A stretch of DNA of 24,880 nucleotides from JAUYMM01 sp049301455 (GTDB lineage Bacteria; Patescibacteriota; Microgenomatia; UBA8517): contig JBAQKY010000011.1 of the NCBI GenBank assembly GCA_049301455.1, forward strand, positions 1 through 24,880, written 5' to 3'. Below the pieces are notes generated by a model. That model saw only the letters and a program-made list of their open reading frames with translations. It searched no databases and was not told the origin of the DNA. Made by a program: the position numbers and the translations under genes. Shown piece by piece: positions 7,219 through 14,932 of this stretch; the stretch's first letter is position 1, and the number at the start of each line of letters is the position of its first letter.

Positions 7219-8484
7219 ATGAACAAAAGTAAAATTATTGCCGCAATTGAATTAGGCAGCAGCAAAACAGCAACTGTAGTTGCTCAAGTAACAACAGAAG
7301 AAGGTTCATACCAAGAAAAAATAAATATTATTGGTGTTTCTCAGGTTCCTTCAAAAGGTGTTAAAAAAGGACAAATAGTAAATATTGAAGAGGCTGTTGA
7401 GTCTGCAATTTCTTCAGTAGAGGCTGCAGAAAGAATGGCTGGACATAATCTTGATTCTGCATATGTCTCATTAGGTGGAGCACATATCCATTCACAAAAT
7501 TCACATGGAGTTGTTGCAGTTTCTGGATCAACAGGAGAAATTATTCTCTCAGACATTGACCGTGTAATTGAAGCTGCTTCAGCAATATCACTTCCAGCAA
7601 GTCGTGAAATTGTGCATGTTTTACCCCGTGAATTTGTAGTTGATGGCGAATCAGGAGTTAAAGATCCTGTTGGTATGAGTGGTGTAAGGCTTGAGGTTGA
7701 AACCCATGTTGTAACTGCTTCAAGTGCTGCAGTCAAAAATCTTTCAAAAGCCCTTTCTGAAGCTGGAATTAAAATAAATGACATTGTATTTTCCGGTCTT
7801 GCATCTGCACATTCAGTATTGACAGAAACAGAGAAAGAATTGGGATGTGCCTTAATTGATATTGGAGCTGGTACTACATCTGTTGTTGCTTATGTTGATG
7901 GCTCACTTGCATACTCTGGAGTTATACCAGTAGGTGCAAAAAATGTAACCAATGATATTGCAATTGGACTTCGTGTTTCACTTGATACTGCAGAAAAGAT
8001 AAAGATTTCACTTTCAACACCCAAAAAACAAGACAAAGAACAAAAAGATGAGTTAGATCTAACTTCGTTAGGTATATCTGAGGTCAGTAAAGTTTCAAGG
8101 AAAACATTGATTGAAGGAATTATTAGACCAAGACTAAATGAAATATTCACAATGGTCCGACTAGAGTTAGAAAGAGAAAAAATTATAAATAGAATTCCAT
8201 CAGGTGCAATTATTACAGGAGGCGGATCAAAAACTGTAGGGGTTACAGATTCTGCAAAAAGAATGCTTGCACTTCCTGTTCGTTTAGGCGTTCCTTCAGG
8301 TGTTTCAGGTCTTGTTGATGACTGCTTGGATCCAGTGTTTTCTGTTCCACTCGGTCTTTTATTGTATGGCTTAAAACAAGACGAAGTTGAACCTGTTGGA
8401 ATGAAGTTTCCAATGAAAATTAATTTACCTGGTAAAGGCTTTTTGCATAAAATTATAGAGTCTGTCAAGGATTTACTGCCATAG
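7219..8484 (+). CDS. ftsA: cell division protein FtsA
   Basis: Actin-like ATPase of 421 aa that anchors FtsZ to the membrane. The first phosphate loop is IAAIELGSSKTATVVAQV, the second CALIDIGAGTTSVVAY, and the adenosine motif IITGGGSKTVGVTDSAK. The region after the first loop (VPSKGVKKGQIVNIEEAVESAI) is the SHS2 (1C) domain typical of FtsA. The C terminus (GFLHKIIESVKDLLP) is an amphipathic helix suited to membrane targeting. Length matches the family. The ATG lies 5 nt after the ftsQ stop, so it is the last gene of the ftsW operon; ftsZ has its own promoter downstream. An A/T-only leader precedes the start codon. Confidence 0.95.
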   Translation: MNKSKIIAAIELGSSKTATVVAQVTTEEGSYQEKINIIGVSQVPSKGVKKGQIVNIEEAVESAISSVEAAERMAGHNLDSAYVSLGGAHIHSQNSHGVVAVSGSTGEIILSDIDRVIEAASAISLPASREIVHVLPREFVVDGESGVKDPVGMSGVRLEVETHVVTASSAAVKNLSKALSEAGIKINDIVFSGLASAHSVLTETEKELGCALIDIGAGTTSVVAYVDGSLAYSGVIPVGAKNVTNDIAIGLRVSLDTAEKIKISLSTPKKQDKEQKDELDLTSLGISEVSKVSRKTLIEGIIRPRLNEIFTMVRLELEREKIINRIPSGAIITGGGSKTVGVTDSAKRMLALPVRLGVPSGVSGLVDDCLDPVFSVPLGLLLYGLKQDEVEPVGMKFPMKINLPGKGFLHKIIESVKDLLP

Positions 8485-8500
8485 TTATTTAAAATTCGCT

Positions 8501-8528
8501 TTGACAAGTACAAGAAAGTATATATAAT
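8501..8528 (+). promoter_or_regulatory. near-consensus sigma70-type promoter for ftsZ
   Basis: TTGACA at 8501-8506 and TATAAT at 8523-8528 are both perfect consensus hexamers, separated by 16 bp. Transcription should begin near 8535, giving a leader of about 60 nt before the ftsZ ATG. The leader is AT-rich with a possible weak stem (AGTAG at 8539-8543 against CTACT further on) and no ribosome binding site. This is the strongest promoter in the window, consistent with the high level of FtsZ in cells. Confidence 0.9.
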
Positions 8529-8594
8529 GCTTTTTAAGTAGTCTGCCCCATAATCTACTAATTTTGACCTTGATTTAAATTATTAAAAATAAAT

Positions 8595-9764
8595 ATGGCT
8601 TTAGTTAAACCTGACTCAGCAAGAATAGCAAAGATAAAAGTTATTGGTGTTGGTGGTGGCGGTGGAAATGCAGTTTCTTCAATGGTTGAGAATGGACTCA
8701 TCACAGGTGTTGAGTTTGTGGTTGCTAATACTGATTCTCAAGTTCTATTAACTAACAAGGCTCCAACCAAAATTCAAATTGGTGAAAAAATAACCAAAGG
8801 TTTAGGAGTTGGTGGAAATCCAGAAATTGGTGCACAAGCAGCAGAAGAATCAATTGAAAAGTTAAAAGAAATAATGATTGATACTGATATGGTCTTTGTC
8901 ACTGCAGGTATGGGTGGTGGAACAGGAACAGGAGCAGCTCCTGTCATTGCAAGACTTGCAAAAGAAGCAGGTGCCTTAACTGTTGGTATTGTTACTAAAC
9001 CATTTGCCTTTGAAGGCACAAGAAGAACTGTTGCAGCAGAAGATGGAATAGAAAAACTTCGTGAAGTTGTTGATACCCTAATTGTTATCCCAAACCAAAG
9101 GTTGATGGATGTAATTGATAGAAAAATGAGTTTGGTTGATGCCTTTAAAGTTGTTGACTCAGTTTTGGAGCAAGGTGTTGGCGGTATTGCAGAAATTATT
9201 ACAACTCCTGGACTTGTCAACGTAGATTTTAATGACGTCAAAGCAATTATGAGTCAGGCCGGCACAGCCCTTTTGGGTATTGGAACAGGTGTGGGTGAGA
9301 ATAGAGCTCAAATGGCAGCACGTGCTGCAGTTTCTTCACCACTTCTTGATTTATCAATTGAAGGTGCAAGGGGAGTACTTTTCAACATTGCAGGTGGAAA
9401 AGATTTAACCATGTATGAAGTTGATGAAGCTGCAAAAATTATTTCATCAGCCGCAGATCAAGATGCAAACATAATTTTTGGAGCCGTAATTAAAGAAGGT
9501 TTGTCCGATCAAGTTAGAATTACTGTAATTGCAACAGGATTTGATGAAACAAGATCAAGAATTGCACAGATGAGACCATCAAACATGCGCCCAGTTGTTT
9601 CAGGTGTTGTTTCAGAACCTGTCAAACAAGAAGAAAGTAATACTGAGGAATCAAGACAATCAAATTCAGATGACTATGGAAATGATGACACAGACAATTC
9701 AAAAGATGATGATGTGTTTGGGGAGAAATTTGAAATTCCAGCCTTCTTGCGAAAAATTCACTAA
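8595..9764 (+). CDS. ftsZ: cell division protein FtsZ
   Basis: Tubulin-like GTPase of 389 aa that forms the Z ring. The GTP-binding core shows IGVGGGGGNAV near residue 17, the tubulin signature GGGTGTG at about 107-113, FAFEGTRR and NQRLMDVID. The T7 catalytic loop NVDFNDVK is at about 209-216, with the acidic residues that complete the GTPase site of the next subunit. A variable acidic Asn/Asp/Ser-rich linker (about residues 340-375) leads to the conserved C-terminal peptide IPAFLRKIH, which binds FtsA. All key parts are intact. ATG 8595 fits the family N terminus. It is transcribed from its own consensus promoter, separately from ftsA. Confidence 0.98.
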   Translation: MALVKPDSARIAKIKVIGVGGGGGNAVSSMVENGLITGVEFVVANTDSQVLLTNKAPTKIQIGEKITKGLGVGGNPEIGAQAAEESIEKLKEIMIDTDMVFVTAGMGGGTGTGAAPVIARLAKEAGALTVGIVTKPFAFEGTRRTVAAEDGIEKLREVVDTLIVIPNQRLMDVIDRKMSLVDAFKVVDSVLEQGVGGIAEIITTPGLVNVDFNDVKAIMSQAGTALLGIGTGVGENRAQMAARAAVSSPLLDLSIEGARGVLFNIAGGKDLTMYEVDEAAKIISSAADQDANIIFGAVIKEGLSDQVRITVIATGFDETRSRIAQMRPSNMRPVVSGVVSEPVKQEESNTEESRQSNSDDYGNDDTDNSKDDDVFGEKFEIPAFLRKIH

Positions 9765-9777
9765 ATTAGTATATAAT
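9747..9777 (+). promoter_or_regulatory. candidate promoter giving a leaderless transcript
   Basis: A perfect TATAAT at 9772-9777 ends 7 nt before ATG 9785, so transcription would start at about the start codon. A possible -35, TTGCGA at 9747-9752, is spaced 19 bp, slightly long; it lies in the last codons of ftsZ. Confidence 0.55.
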
Positions 9778-9784
9778 ATTTGTG

Positions 9785-10450
9785 ATGAAGTCCTTCACGA
9801 AAAGAGTACCTAAAAAGATTGGAGTATTGCCTTTTTTGTTTGTTGTCCTGATTGTCGTTGGGGGTTTAATTAAAGTGTTTGGTTTTTCAAATAAACTAAA
9901 TAAAACATCTGATTCAAATGAAAGATTTAAATCAATTTCAGATACATATTCTGAAGATTTAGTTTCAAAAAATAGATTTCAGTTTAATATCCCAGAGGGT
10001 TGGAAAGCCTTTAAAGATAATTTTGAATACCAATCCGTATATAGTGAATTTGTTATATATAGTCCTGATTATAAAGATTTAGGAGATGGAGGATTCGAAG
10101 GAGCCAGAATAAACATGTCTATAAGTGTTCCTCCTATGGGAAATAATGGCTTTTTAATGACAACCACAGAGCAGTATGTTGAAGACATGAAAAACGACGA
10201 TTTTGCCAATAAAATAACAAATAATAAAAAGATGCTCACAATTGACGACACAGTTAGCGCAATACAGATTGATAGTAACTATGAGGGTTTTGGTACTTAT
10301 ACAACCTTCATTTATCGGGATAAAAAATACGATATTCGTATCTCTTATCCAAATAAGGAGACCGTTAATCTTACAGATCCTAAATATAAAATTTATAGAG
10401 ACGCATATGATAAGTTAATAAACACTATATATTTACTTCCAGAATATTAA
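9785..10450 (+). CDS. membrane-anchored protein of unknown function
   Basis: I do not recognise this 221-aa protein. It has a basic N terminus (MKSFTKRVPKK), one hydrophobic helix at about residues 13-33, a Ser/Asn/Lys-rich spacer, and an extracytoplasmic domain of about 160 residues. That domain opens with NRFQFNIPEGWKAF, a strand-turn pattern common in small secreted alpha/beta domains of the PsbP/Mog1 type; this similarity is only suggestive. It contains no cysteines and no catalytic motif. It sits alone between ftsZ and the ileS T-box, with its own -10 element. A GTG directly before the ATG (9782) is an alternative start; ATG 9785 was chosen because the promoter position fits it. A tail-anchored or lipoprotein form is not supported. 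Confidence 0.75.
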   Translation: MKSFTKRVPKKIGVLPFLFVVLIVVGGLIKVFGFSNKLNKTSDSNERFKSISDTYSEDLVSKNRFQFNIPEGWKAFKDNFEYQSVYSEFVIYSPDYKDLGDGGFEGARINMSISVPPMGNNGFLMTTTEQYVEDMKNDDFANKITNNKKMLTIDDTVSAIQIDSNYEGFGTYTTFIYRDKKYDIRISYPNKETVNLTDPKYKIYRDAYDKLINTIYLLPEY

Positions 10451-10455
10451 TTCTG

Positions 10456-10464
10456 TGTTATAAT
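10456..10464 (+). promoter_or_regulatory. extended -10 promoter for the ileS leader
   Basis: TGTTATAAT is a consensus -10 with an extended TG, starting right after the preceding gene's stop. Transcription should begin near 10471, which is just before the first hairpin of the T-box, so the leader RNA begins almost directly with Stem I. No good -35 is visible. Confidence 0.7.
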
Positions 10465-10470
10465 AATTCA

Positions 10471-10633
10471 AGGCAATACAGAAATATCAATTCTGTGCTA
10501 AAGGAAGAACGCTTTTAAAGTTAGTAGAACCTTTCGGGTAAGCCCGTAACAGCAGTAACGAGAAACAATAAAGGTGGTACCGCGCTTCAATGTCGCCCTT
10601 TACAAATATATTTAATATATAATTAAAGGCGTT
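10471..10633 (+). promoter_or_regulatory. T-box riboswitch (isoleucine, short Stem I, probably translational)
   Basis: The leader carries the T-box core AAAGGTGGTACCGCG at 10570-10584. Helix A1 pairs AAAGG 10570-10574 with CCTTT 10597-10601, around the TGGTACC bulge (10575-10581) that binds the uncharged tRNA end; helix A2 pairs GCG 10582-10584 with CGC 10594-10596. Stem I is a single short hairpin, ACAGAA 10478-10483 with TTCTGT 10491-10496, whose loop holds ATC (10486-10488), an Ile codon. Stem II pairs AAAGG 10500-10504 with CCTTT 10530-10534 and has a GAA/AGTA S-turn pattern; CGGG/CCCG (10535-10546) fits Stem IIA/B. There is no U-tract terminator. Instead AAAGGCG 10625-10631, ending 2 nt before the ileS ATG, can pair with the same 10594-10601 strand, hiding the ribosome binding site. 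Low charged tRNA-Ile would free it. Class II ileS T-boxes of Actinobacteria work this way. Confidence 0.93.
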
Positions 10634-13570
10634 ATGACTAACAAAAAACAATATTTTAAAAGTTTAGATCCAAAACCTGATTTTCCAGCAATGGAAAGGG
10701 AGTTATTGGAACATTGGTATTCTGATGGAATTGTTAAAAAATATTTAGATAAAAATAAGAAATCAGATAAATATTTTTCATTTCAAGACGGTCCAATAAC
10801 TGCAAACAATCCAATGGGTGTTCATCATGCATGGGGAAGAACTTATAAAGATTTGTGGCCAAGATTCAAAAGCATGCAAGGATATCGTCAAAGACATCAG
10901 AACGGTTTTGATTGCCAAGGTTTGTGGGTTGAGGTAGAAGTTGAAAAAGAACAAGGTTTTAAAAGTAAAAAAGATATTGAAGCCTTTGGAGTTGCAAAAT
11001 TTGTTGAGCTTTGTAAAGAAAGAGTTAAAAAGTATTCAGGAATTCAAACAGAACAAAGTAAAAGATTAGGATATTTTGCAGATTGGGATAATTCATATTA
11101 CACATTGTCTGATGATAATAACTACATGATTTGGCATTTCTTAAAAGTTGTTAATGATAATGGATGGTTATATAAAGGTAATGACTCAGTTCCGTGGTGT
11201 CCAAGATGTGAGACTGCTATATCTCAACACGAAATGTTGACTGAGGATTATAAAGAGGCAACTCACGAATCAATTTATATGAAGTTTCCGATTGTCGATT
11301 CTGATGAAAATTTACTTGTTTGGACAACAACACCATGGACTATACCTGCAAACATTGCAGTTGCAGTTGATAAGAAACTTGATTATGTGTTGGTTGAATC
11401 CAATGGAATAAAATATTGGCTTGCAGATGAGGCCAAAGAAAGAGTATTTAAAGATGTTGTCTTCAAAGTTCTTAAAAAAGTAAAAGGTAGTGAACTGACT
11501 GGACTTAAATATTCAGGTTGCTTTGATAACCTTCCAGCAGTATCAAAAGTTGCAGAAGAAAATCCTGAAAAATTCCATATTGTAGTTGCAACCAACGACT
11601 TAATCATGCCAATAACAACAGTTGATGGTACGGGAATGGTTCATACTGCAGTTTCTGCAGGTACTGAAGATTTTAAATTAGGTCGTGAATTAGGACTTCC
11701 AATGATACCTGTAATTAATGATGATGCCTCATACATGGCAGGTTTTAATGAATTGTCAGGTCAAAATGCAAAATGGCATCCTAGAATAATACTCGATATT
11801 ATGGAAGAAAAAGGTTTTGCATTTAAAGTTGAGAAATACACACACAGATATCCAGCTTGTTGGAGATGTAAAGCAGAACTTGTATGGAAAGTAACAGATG
11901 AATGGTATATCTCAATGGACAAGCCTTCGCAGAAATCTGCTTCTGGTGAATCAAAGACATTAAGAGAGAGAATGAAGGAAAATGCTAAAAAAATAAATTG
12001 GATTCCTGAATTTGGTCTTAAAAGAGAACTTGATTGGCTTGATAATATGCATGATTGGTTGATTAGTAAAAAGAATAGATATTGGGGTTTGGCTTTACCA
12101 ATTTGGGAATGTACTAAATGTGGTAACTTTGATGTTGTTGGTGGCAAAGAAGAACTAAAAGAAAAAGCTGTTTCGGGATGGGATAAAATGGATGGCAAGT
12201 CACCACACAAGCCACAAATTGATGAAGTAAAAATAAAATGTTCAAAGTGTGGAGAGACTTCATCAAGAATTGAACCAGTCGGTAATCCTTGGCTTGATGC
12301 TGGAATCGTACAGTTCTCAACAATTTCATCAAACAATAAAGCAAGTAATTTTGATGTAACTGACACAAAACCACTTTACTTAACTGACAAAAAGGAATGG
12401 GAGAGATGGTTCCCTGTTGATTTCATCACTGAAAGTTTTCCAGGACAATTTAAAAATTGGTTTTATTCGATGATTGCAATGAGTACTGTTTTGGAAAATA
12501 AAAATCCATTTAAATCTGTCTTAGGATATGCAAGTTTACTTGCTGAGGATGGTAGGCCAATGCATAAATCGTGGGGTAATTCAATTGAGTTTAGTGAAGC
12601 AGCAGATAAAATTGGAGCTGATGTTATGAGATGGATATATGCGAGACAAGATCCTTCTCAGAATATTTTATTTGGATTTAAAATAGCTGATGAAACTAGA
12701 AGACAATTCCATTTGAAGCTTTGGAATATATATAACTTTTTTGTAACATACGCTAATACAGACGGTTGGGAACCTTCAAAATCTATTAAATCTGATGACA
12801 TTCTAGACAGGTGGATTCTAATCAGATTAAAGGAAACCATAAGTTCAGTCACTGATAGTATGGAAAAGTTTGATCCATACAATTCAAGTGGAACAATTGA
12901 TAAATTTGTTGATGATTTATCACTTTGGTACATAAGAAGGTCAAGAGATAGGAAAGATAATAATTTTTACAGCACTACATATGAGGTCTTGGTTACATTG
13001 TCAAAGTTGCTTGCACCATTTATACCGTTCCTCTCAGAAACAATTTATATCAATTTAACAAAAGAAGAGTCTGTCCATTTGTCTGATTGGCCTGTTGCAA
13101 ACAAATTAAACAGTGAAGATGAAAAGATACTTGCAGAAATGGAAGGTGTCAGACAAGTTGTTGAGATTGGGCATTCTTTGAGAAAAGAAAATAACGTTGC
13201 TGTTCGTCAACCACTTTCAAAATTTGAGATTACAAACAAAGAATTTGAGACTAAAGGATTAGAACAAATATTACTTGATGAATTAAATTTAAAATCTGTA
13301 GTTTATGCACAAAATGAAAACAAATTAGATTTGGAAATAACACCAGAATTAAAAGAAGAAGCAGACACTAGAGACCTAATTCGTAAAATACAATCTGCAA
13401 GAAAAGAATTAGGTGTAGAAATGAATGATAAAGTTAATTTATCAACCAATTGGTTACCAGAAAACAAAGAATTAAAAGATTGGTTAGTTAAGAAGACACT
13501 TGTTAATGAAATAACCACAGGTGATTTTGGTGTATCATTAGTTACAGATGAGATTCAGCTGTCGCTATGA
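10634..13570 (+). CDS. ileS: isoleucyl-tRNA synthetase
   Basis: Class I synthetase of 978 aa that charges tRNA-Ile. The HIGH-equivalent is GVHH (about residues 62-65) in NNPMGVHHAWGR. The KMSKS-equivalent is MHKSWGN (about 643-649), where only the second Lys-Ser is kept. The CP1 editing domain is present, with WTTTPWTIPAN and GTGMVHTAVSAGTEDF retaining the acidic residue. A zinc-binding insert has two CxxC pairs (C493/C496 and C536/C539). The tail carries the anticodon-binding helical domain. CQGLWVEVEVEKE replaces the usual CHGLP segment. The upstream T-box with an ATC specifier independently supports Ile rather than Val or Leu. It is one of the few starts with an SD-like purine run (AAAGG, spaced 4 nt). 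It overlaps rodA by 4 nt. Confidence 0.95.
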   Translation: MTNKKQYFKSLDPKPDFPAMERELLEHWYSDGIVKKYLDKNKKSDKYFSFQDGPITANNPMGVHHAWGRTYKDLWPRFKSMQGYRQRHQNGFDCQGLWVEVEVEKEQGFKSKKDIEAFGVAKFVELCKERVKKYSGIQTEQSKRLGYFADWDNSYYTLSDDNNYMIWHFLKVVNDNGWLYKGNDSVPWCPRCETAISQHEMLTEDYKEATHESIYMKFPIVDSDENLLVWTTTPWTIPANIAVAVDKKLDYVLVESNGIKYWLADEAKERVFKDVVFKVLKKVKGSELTGLKYSGCFDNLPAVSKVAEENPEKFHIVVATNDLIMPITTVDGTGMVHTAVSAGTEDFKLGRELGLPMIPVINDDASYMAGFNELSGQNAKWHPRIILDIMEEKGFAFKVEKYTHRYPACWRCKAELVWKVTDEWYISMDKPSQKSASGESKTLRERMKENAKKINWIPEFGLKRELDWLDNMHDWLISKKNRYWGLALPIWECTKCGNFDVVGGKEELKEKAVSGWDKMDGKSPHKPQIDEVKIKCSKCGETSSRIEPVGNPWLDAGIVQFSTISSNNKASNFDVTDTKPLYLTDKKEWERWFPVDFITESFPGQFKNWFYSMIAMSTVLENKNPFKSVLGYASLLAEDGRPMHKSWGNSIEFSEAADKIGADVMRWIYARQDPSQNILFGFKIADETRRQFHLKLWNIYNFFVTYANTDGWEPSKSIKSDDILDRWILIRLKETISSVTDSMEKFDPYNSSGTIDKFVDDLSLWYIRRSRDRKDNNFYSTTYEVLVTLSKLLAPFIPFLSETIYINLTKEESVHLSDWPVANKLNSEDEKILAEMEGVRQVVEIGHSLRKENNVAVRQPLSKFEITNKEFETKGLEQILLDELNLKSVVYAQNENKLDLEITPELKEEADTRDLIRKIQSARKELGVEMNDKVNLSTNWLPENKELKDWLVKKTLVNEITTGDFGVSLVTDEIQLSL

Positions 13571-14598
13571 AATTTGATGCTTTATTGGTCTTACCCATAT
13601 TTCTGCTTTTAGTCTTTAGTATTTTTATTTTAAATTCTGTTAGTCCATCCCTTTTCCCTTCTTACTACTGGTATTTTGGTTTGGGTTTATTTGCTTTTGT
13701 TATGTTTTCTTTGTTTGATTTTGAAGTTGTATCTGCATTATCTAGATATTTTTACATTATTAGTATTATTTTACTATTAATTACACTTGTAATAGGTCAG
13801 GTGACAAGAGGAACTGTGAGATGGATTCCAATTGGTTCTATTTCACTTCAACCATCTGAAATTGTTAGACCTTTTCTTTTAGTTTTCTTTGCCAACTATT
13901 TGAGTGAACAAAAGTTAACATTTAAAAGGCTTATAAATGCCTTAATTTTAATGGCAATTCCATTATTTTTAATTTTAGTCCAACCCTCACTTGGAGTTAC
14001 TGCACTGACTGCAGTTGGTTTTTTAGGTTTATTATTAGCTTCAGATTTAAACAAAAAATATTTTGTATACATAGGACTTTTAGCGCTTATTCTCATTCCT
14101 CTTGTTTTTGTTTTTCTTGCCCCATATCAAAAACAAAGAATTACAGCATTTTTAGACCCAACAAGTGATCCGCTAGGCGTTGGTTATAATGCCATTCAGT
14201 CAACTATCTCAGTAGGTTCTGGAATGTTTTTAGGTAGGGGACTTGGAAAGGGAGTTGGGACACAGTTGTCATTTTTACCTGAAAGGCACACTGATTTTAT
14301 TTTTGCTTCAGTTGCAGAGGAAATGGGCTTTGTGGGGGCAGTTGTTCTTTTACTTTTAACATTTCTACTTTTATATAGAATTGTTAGTTATTCAGAACAT
14401 GCAATAAATATACCAGCAAGAATTTTTCTTTCAGGATTATTTTTAACATTTTTTGCGCAAGTTGTTATACACACAGGCATGAACATGAGTTTGTTTCCCA
14501 TTACAGGTATTCCATTTCCGCTAGTTTCTGCAGGTGGTTCATCACTTCTTGCCACTCTAACTGCACTGGGTATTGTAGTTGGGACAAGACGAGGCTAG
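13567..14598 (+). CDS. rodA: SEDS glycosyltransferase, probable RodA
   Basis: Polytopic SEDS protein of 343 aa, shorter than FtsW and lacking its long cytoplasmic N terminus. Motifs are GTVRWIPIGSISLQPSEIVRP, VQPSLGVTAL, DPTSDPLGVGYNAIQSTISVGSG, FLPERHTDFIFASVAEEMG and PITGIPFPLVSAGGSS. FLPERHTDFIF and GIPFPLVSAGGSS are typical of RodA, which elongates the side wall together with a class B PBP. With a clear FtsW at 4305-5426, the elongation role is the natural assignment, though no mreB or other elongasome gene lies in the window. Its ATG overlaps the ileS stop (ATGA), so it is translationally coupled to ileS and should fall under the same T-box, linking it to isoleucine supply. Confidence 0.85.
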   Translation: MKFDALLVLPIFLLLVFSIFILNSVSPSLFPSYYWYFGLGLFAFVMFSLFDFEVVSALSRYFYIISIILLLITLVIGQVTRGTVRWIPIGSISLQPSEIVRPFLLVFFANYLSEQKLTFKRLINALILMAIPLFLILVQPSLGVTALTAVGFLGLLLASDLNKKYFVYIGLLALILIPLVFVFLAPYQKQRITAFLDPTSDPLGVGYNAIQSTISVGSGMFLGRGLGKGVGTQLSFLPERHTDFIFASVAEEMGFVGAVVLLLLTFLLLYRIVSYSEHAINIPARIFLSGLFLTFFAQVVIHTGMNMSLFPITGIPFPLVSAGGSSLLATLTALGIVVGTRRG

Positions 14599-14599
14599 T

Positions 14600-14628
14600 T
14601 TGCAAGCATCTTTGACTTGGAGTAGAAT
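14600..14628 (+). promoter_or_regulatory. candidate promoter for the small ORF at 14636
   Basis: TTGCAA at 14600-14605 and TAGAAT at 14623-14628 are separated by 17 bp. The -10 ends 7 nt before ATG 14636, predicting a leaderless transcript. It lies immediately after the rodA stop. Confidence 0.5.
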
Positions 14629-14635
14629 CGCAATA

Positions 14636-14893
14636 ATGACAATAGAATTCGAGTCACCTGAGCTAACTGTTGATGGCCTTCATCCAAAGCGATTTATTCA
14701 AATACATATAGGTGAAAATGGTTGTACAAATGACACAATACTTGTAGAACAAATTTCAGGAGGCGGTTTAGTTCATATAGATATTGATTCATCAGAAGAT
14801 GGTATCGGGGACATTTATATTTGTAGATATAGTTGTTCCAAACACGGTGTCCAAAGCGCTCGCTTTGAATCCCCAATACCTCCAACAGAATAA
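14636..14893 (+). CDS. small hypothetical protein
   Basis: I do not recognise this 85-aa protein. It is acidic and probably beta-rich, beginning MTIEFESPELTVDGLHPKR, with a central ISGGGLVHIDIDSSEDGIGDIY stretch, three cysteines (ENGC, then ICRYSC) and an SKHG segment. There is no membrane helix or signal peptide. An in-frame TTG at 14579 would extend it into rodA, but ATG 14636 follows a well-placed promoter and is preferred. Support for it being a gene is the promoter spacing, the clean fit between rodA and the rplU promoter, and a plausible composition; no homology was recognised. The Cys/His content could bind a metal, which is speculation. A perfect DNA hairpin lies near its 3' end. Confidence 0.5.
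   Translation: MTIEFESPELTVDGLHPKRFIQIHIGENGCTNDTILVEQISGGGLVHIDIDSSEDGIGDIYICRYSCSKHGVQSARFESPIPPTE
14852..14867. repeat. perfect inverted repeat near the 3' end of the small ORF
   Basis: CAAAGCG (14852-14858) and CGCTTTG (14861-14867) form a 7-bp stem with a 2-nt gap, unusually GC-rich for this region. No T-run follows, so it is not a standard terminator. In RNA the tight loop would need to open by a base pair. Confidence 0.6.
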
Positions 14894-14896
14894 GTC

Positions 14897-14925
14897 TTGC
14901 GATTAATGCTTCTTGAATGTAAAAT
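14897..14925 (+). promoter_or_regulatory. promoter for rplU
   Basis: TTGCGA at 14897-14902 and TAAAAT at 14920-14925, spacer 17 bp. The -10 ends 7 nt before ATG 14933, so the transcript would start at or next to the start codon. A TTG in frame at 14897 is inside the -35 and is not a credible start. Confidence 0.65.
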
Positions 14926-14932
14926 ACAACAT

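Noticed and set aside
7341..8513. Long antisense ORFs opposite ftsA, and similar ones opposite ftsZ, ileS and the IMPDH-family gene
   Set aside because: They mirror the codon pattern of strongly conserved genes, are Ser/Thr/Pro-rich, and have no motifs or promoters.
8564..8590. Second ftsZ promoter (TTGACC near 8564)
   Set aside because: No acceptable -10 lies at 16-18 bp; the upstream TTGACA/TATAAT pair explains the gene.
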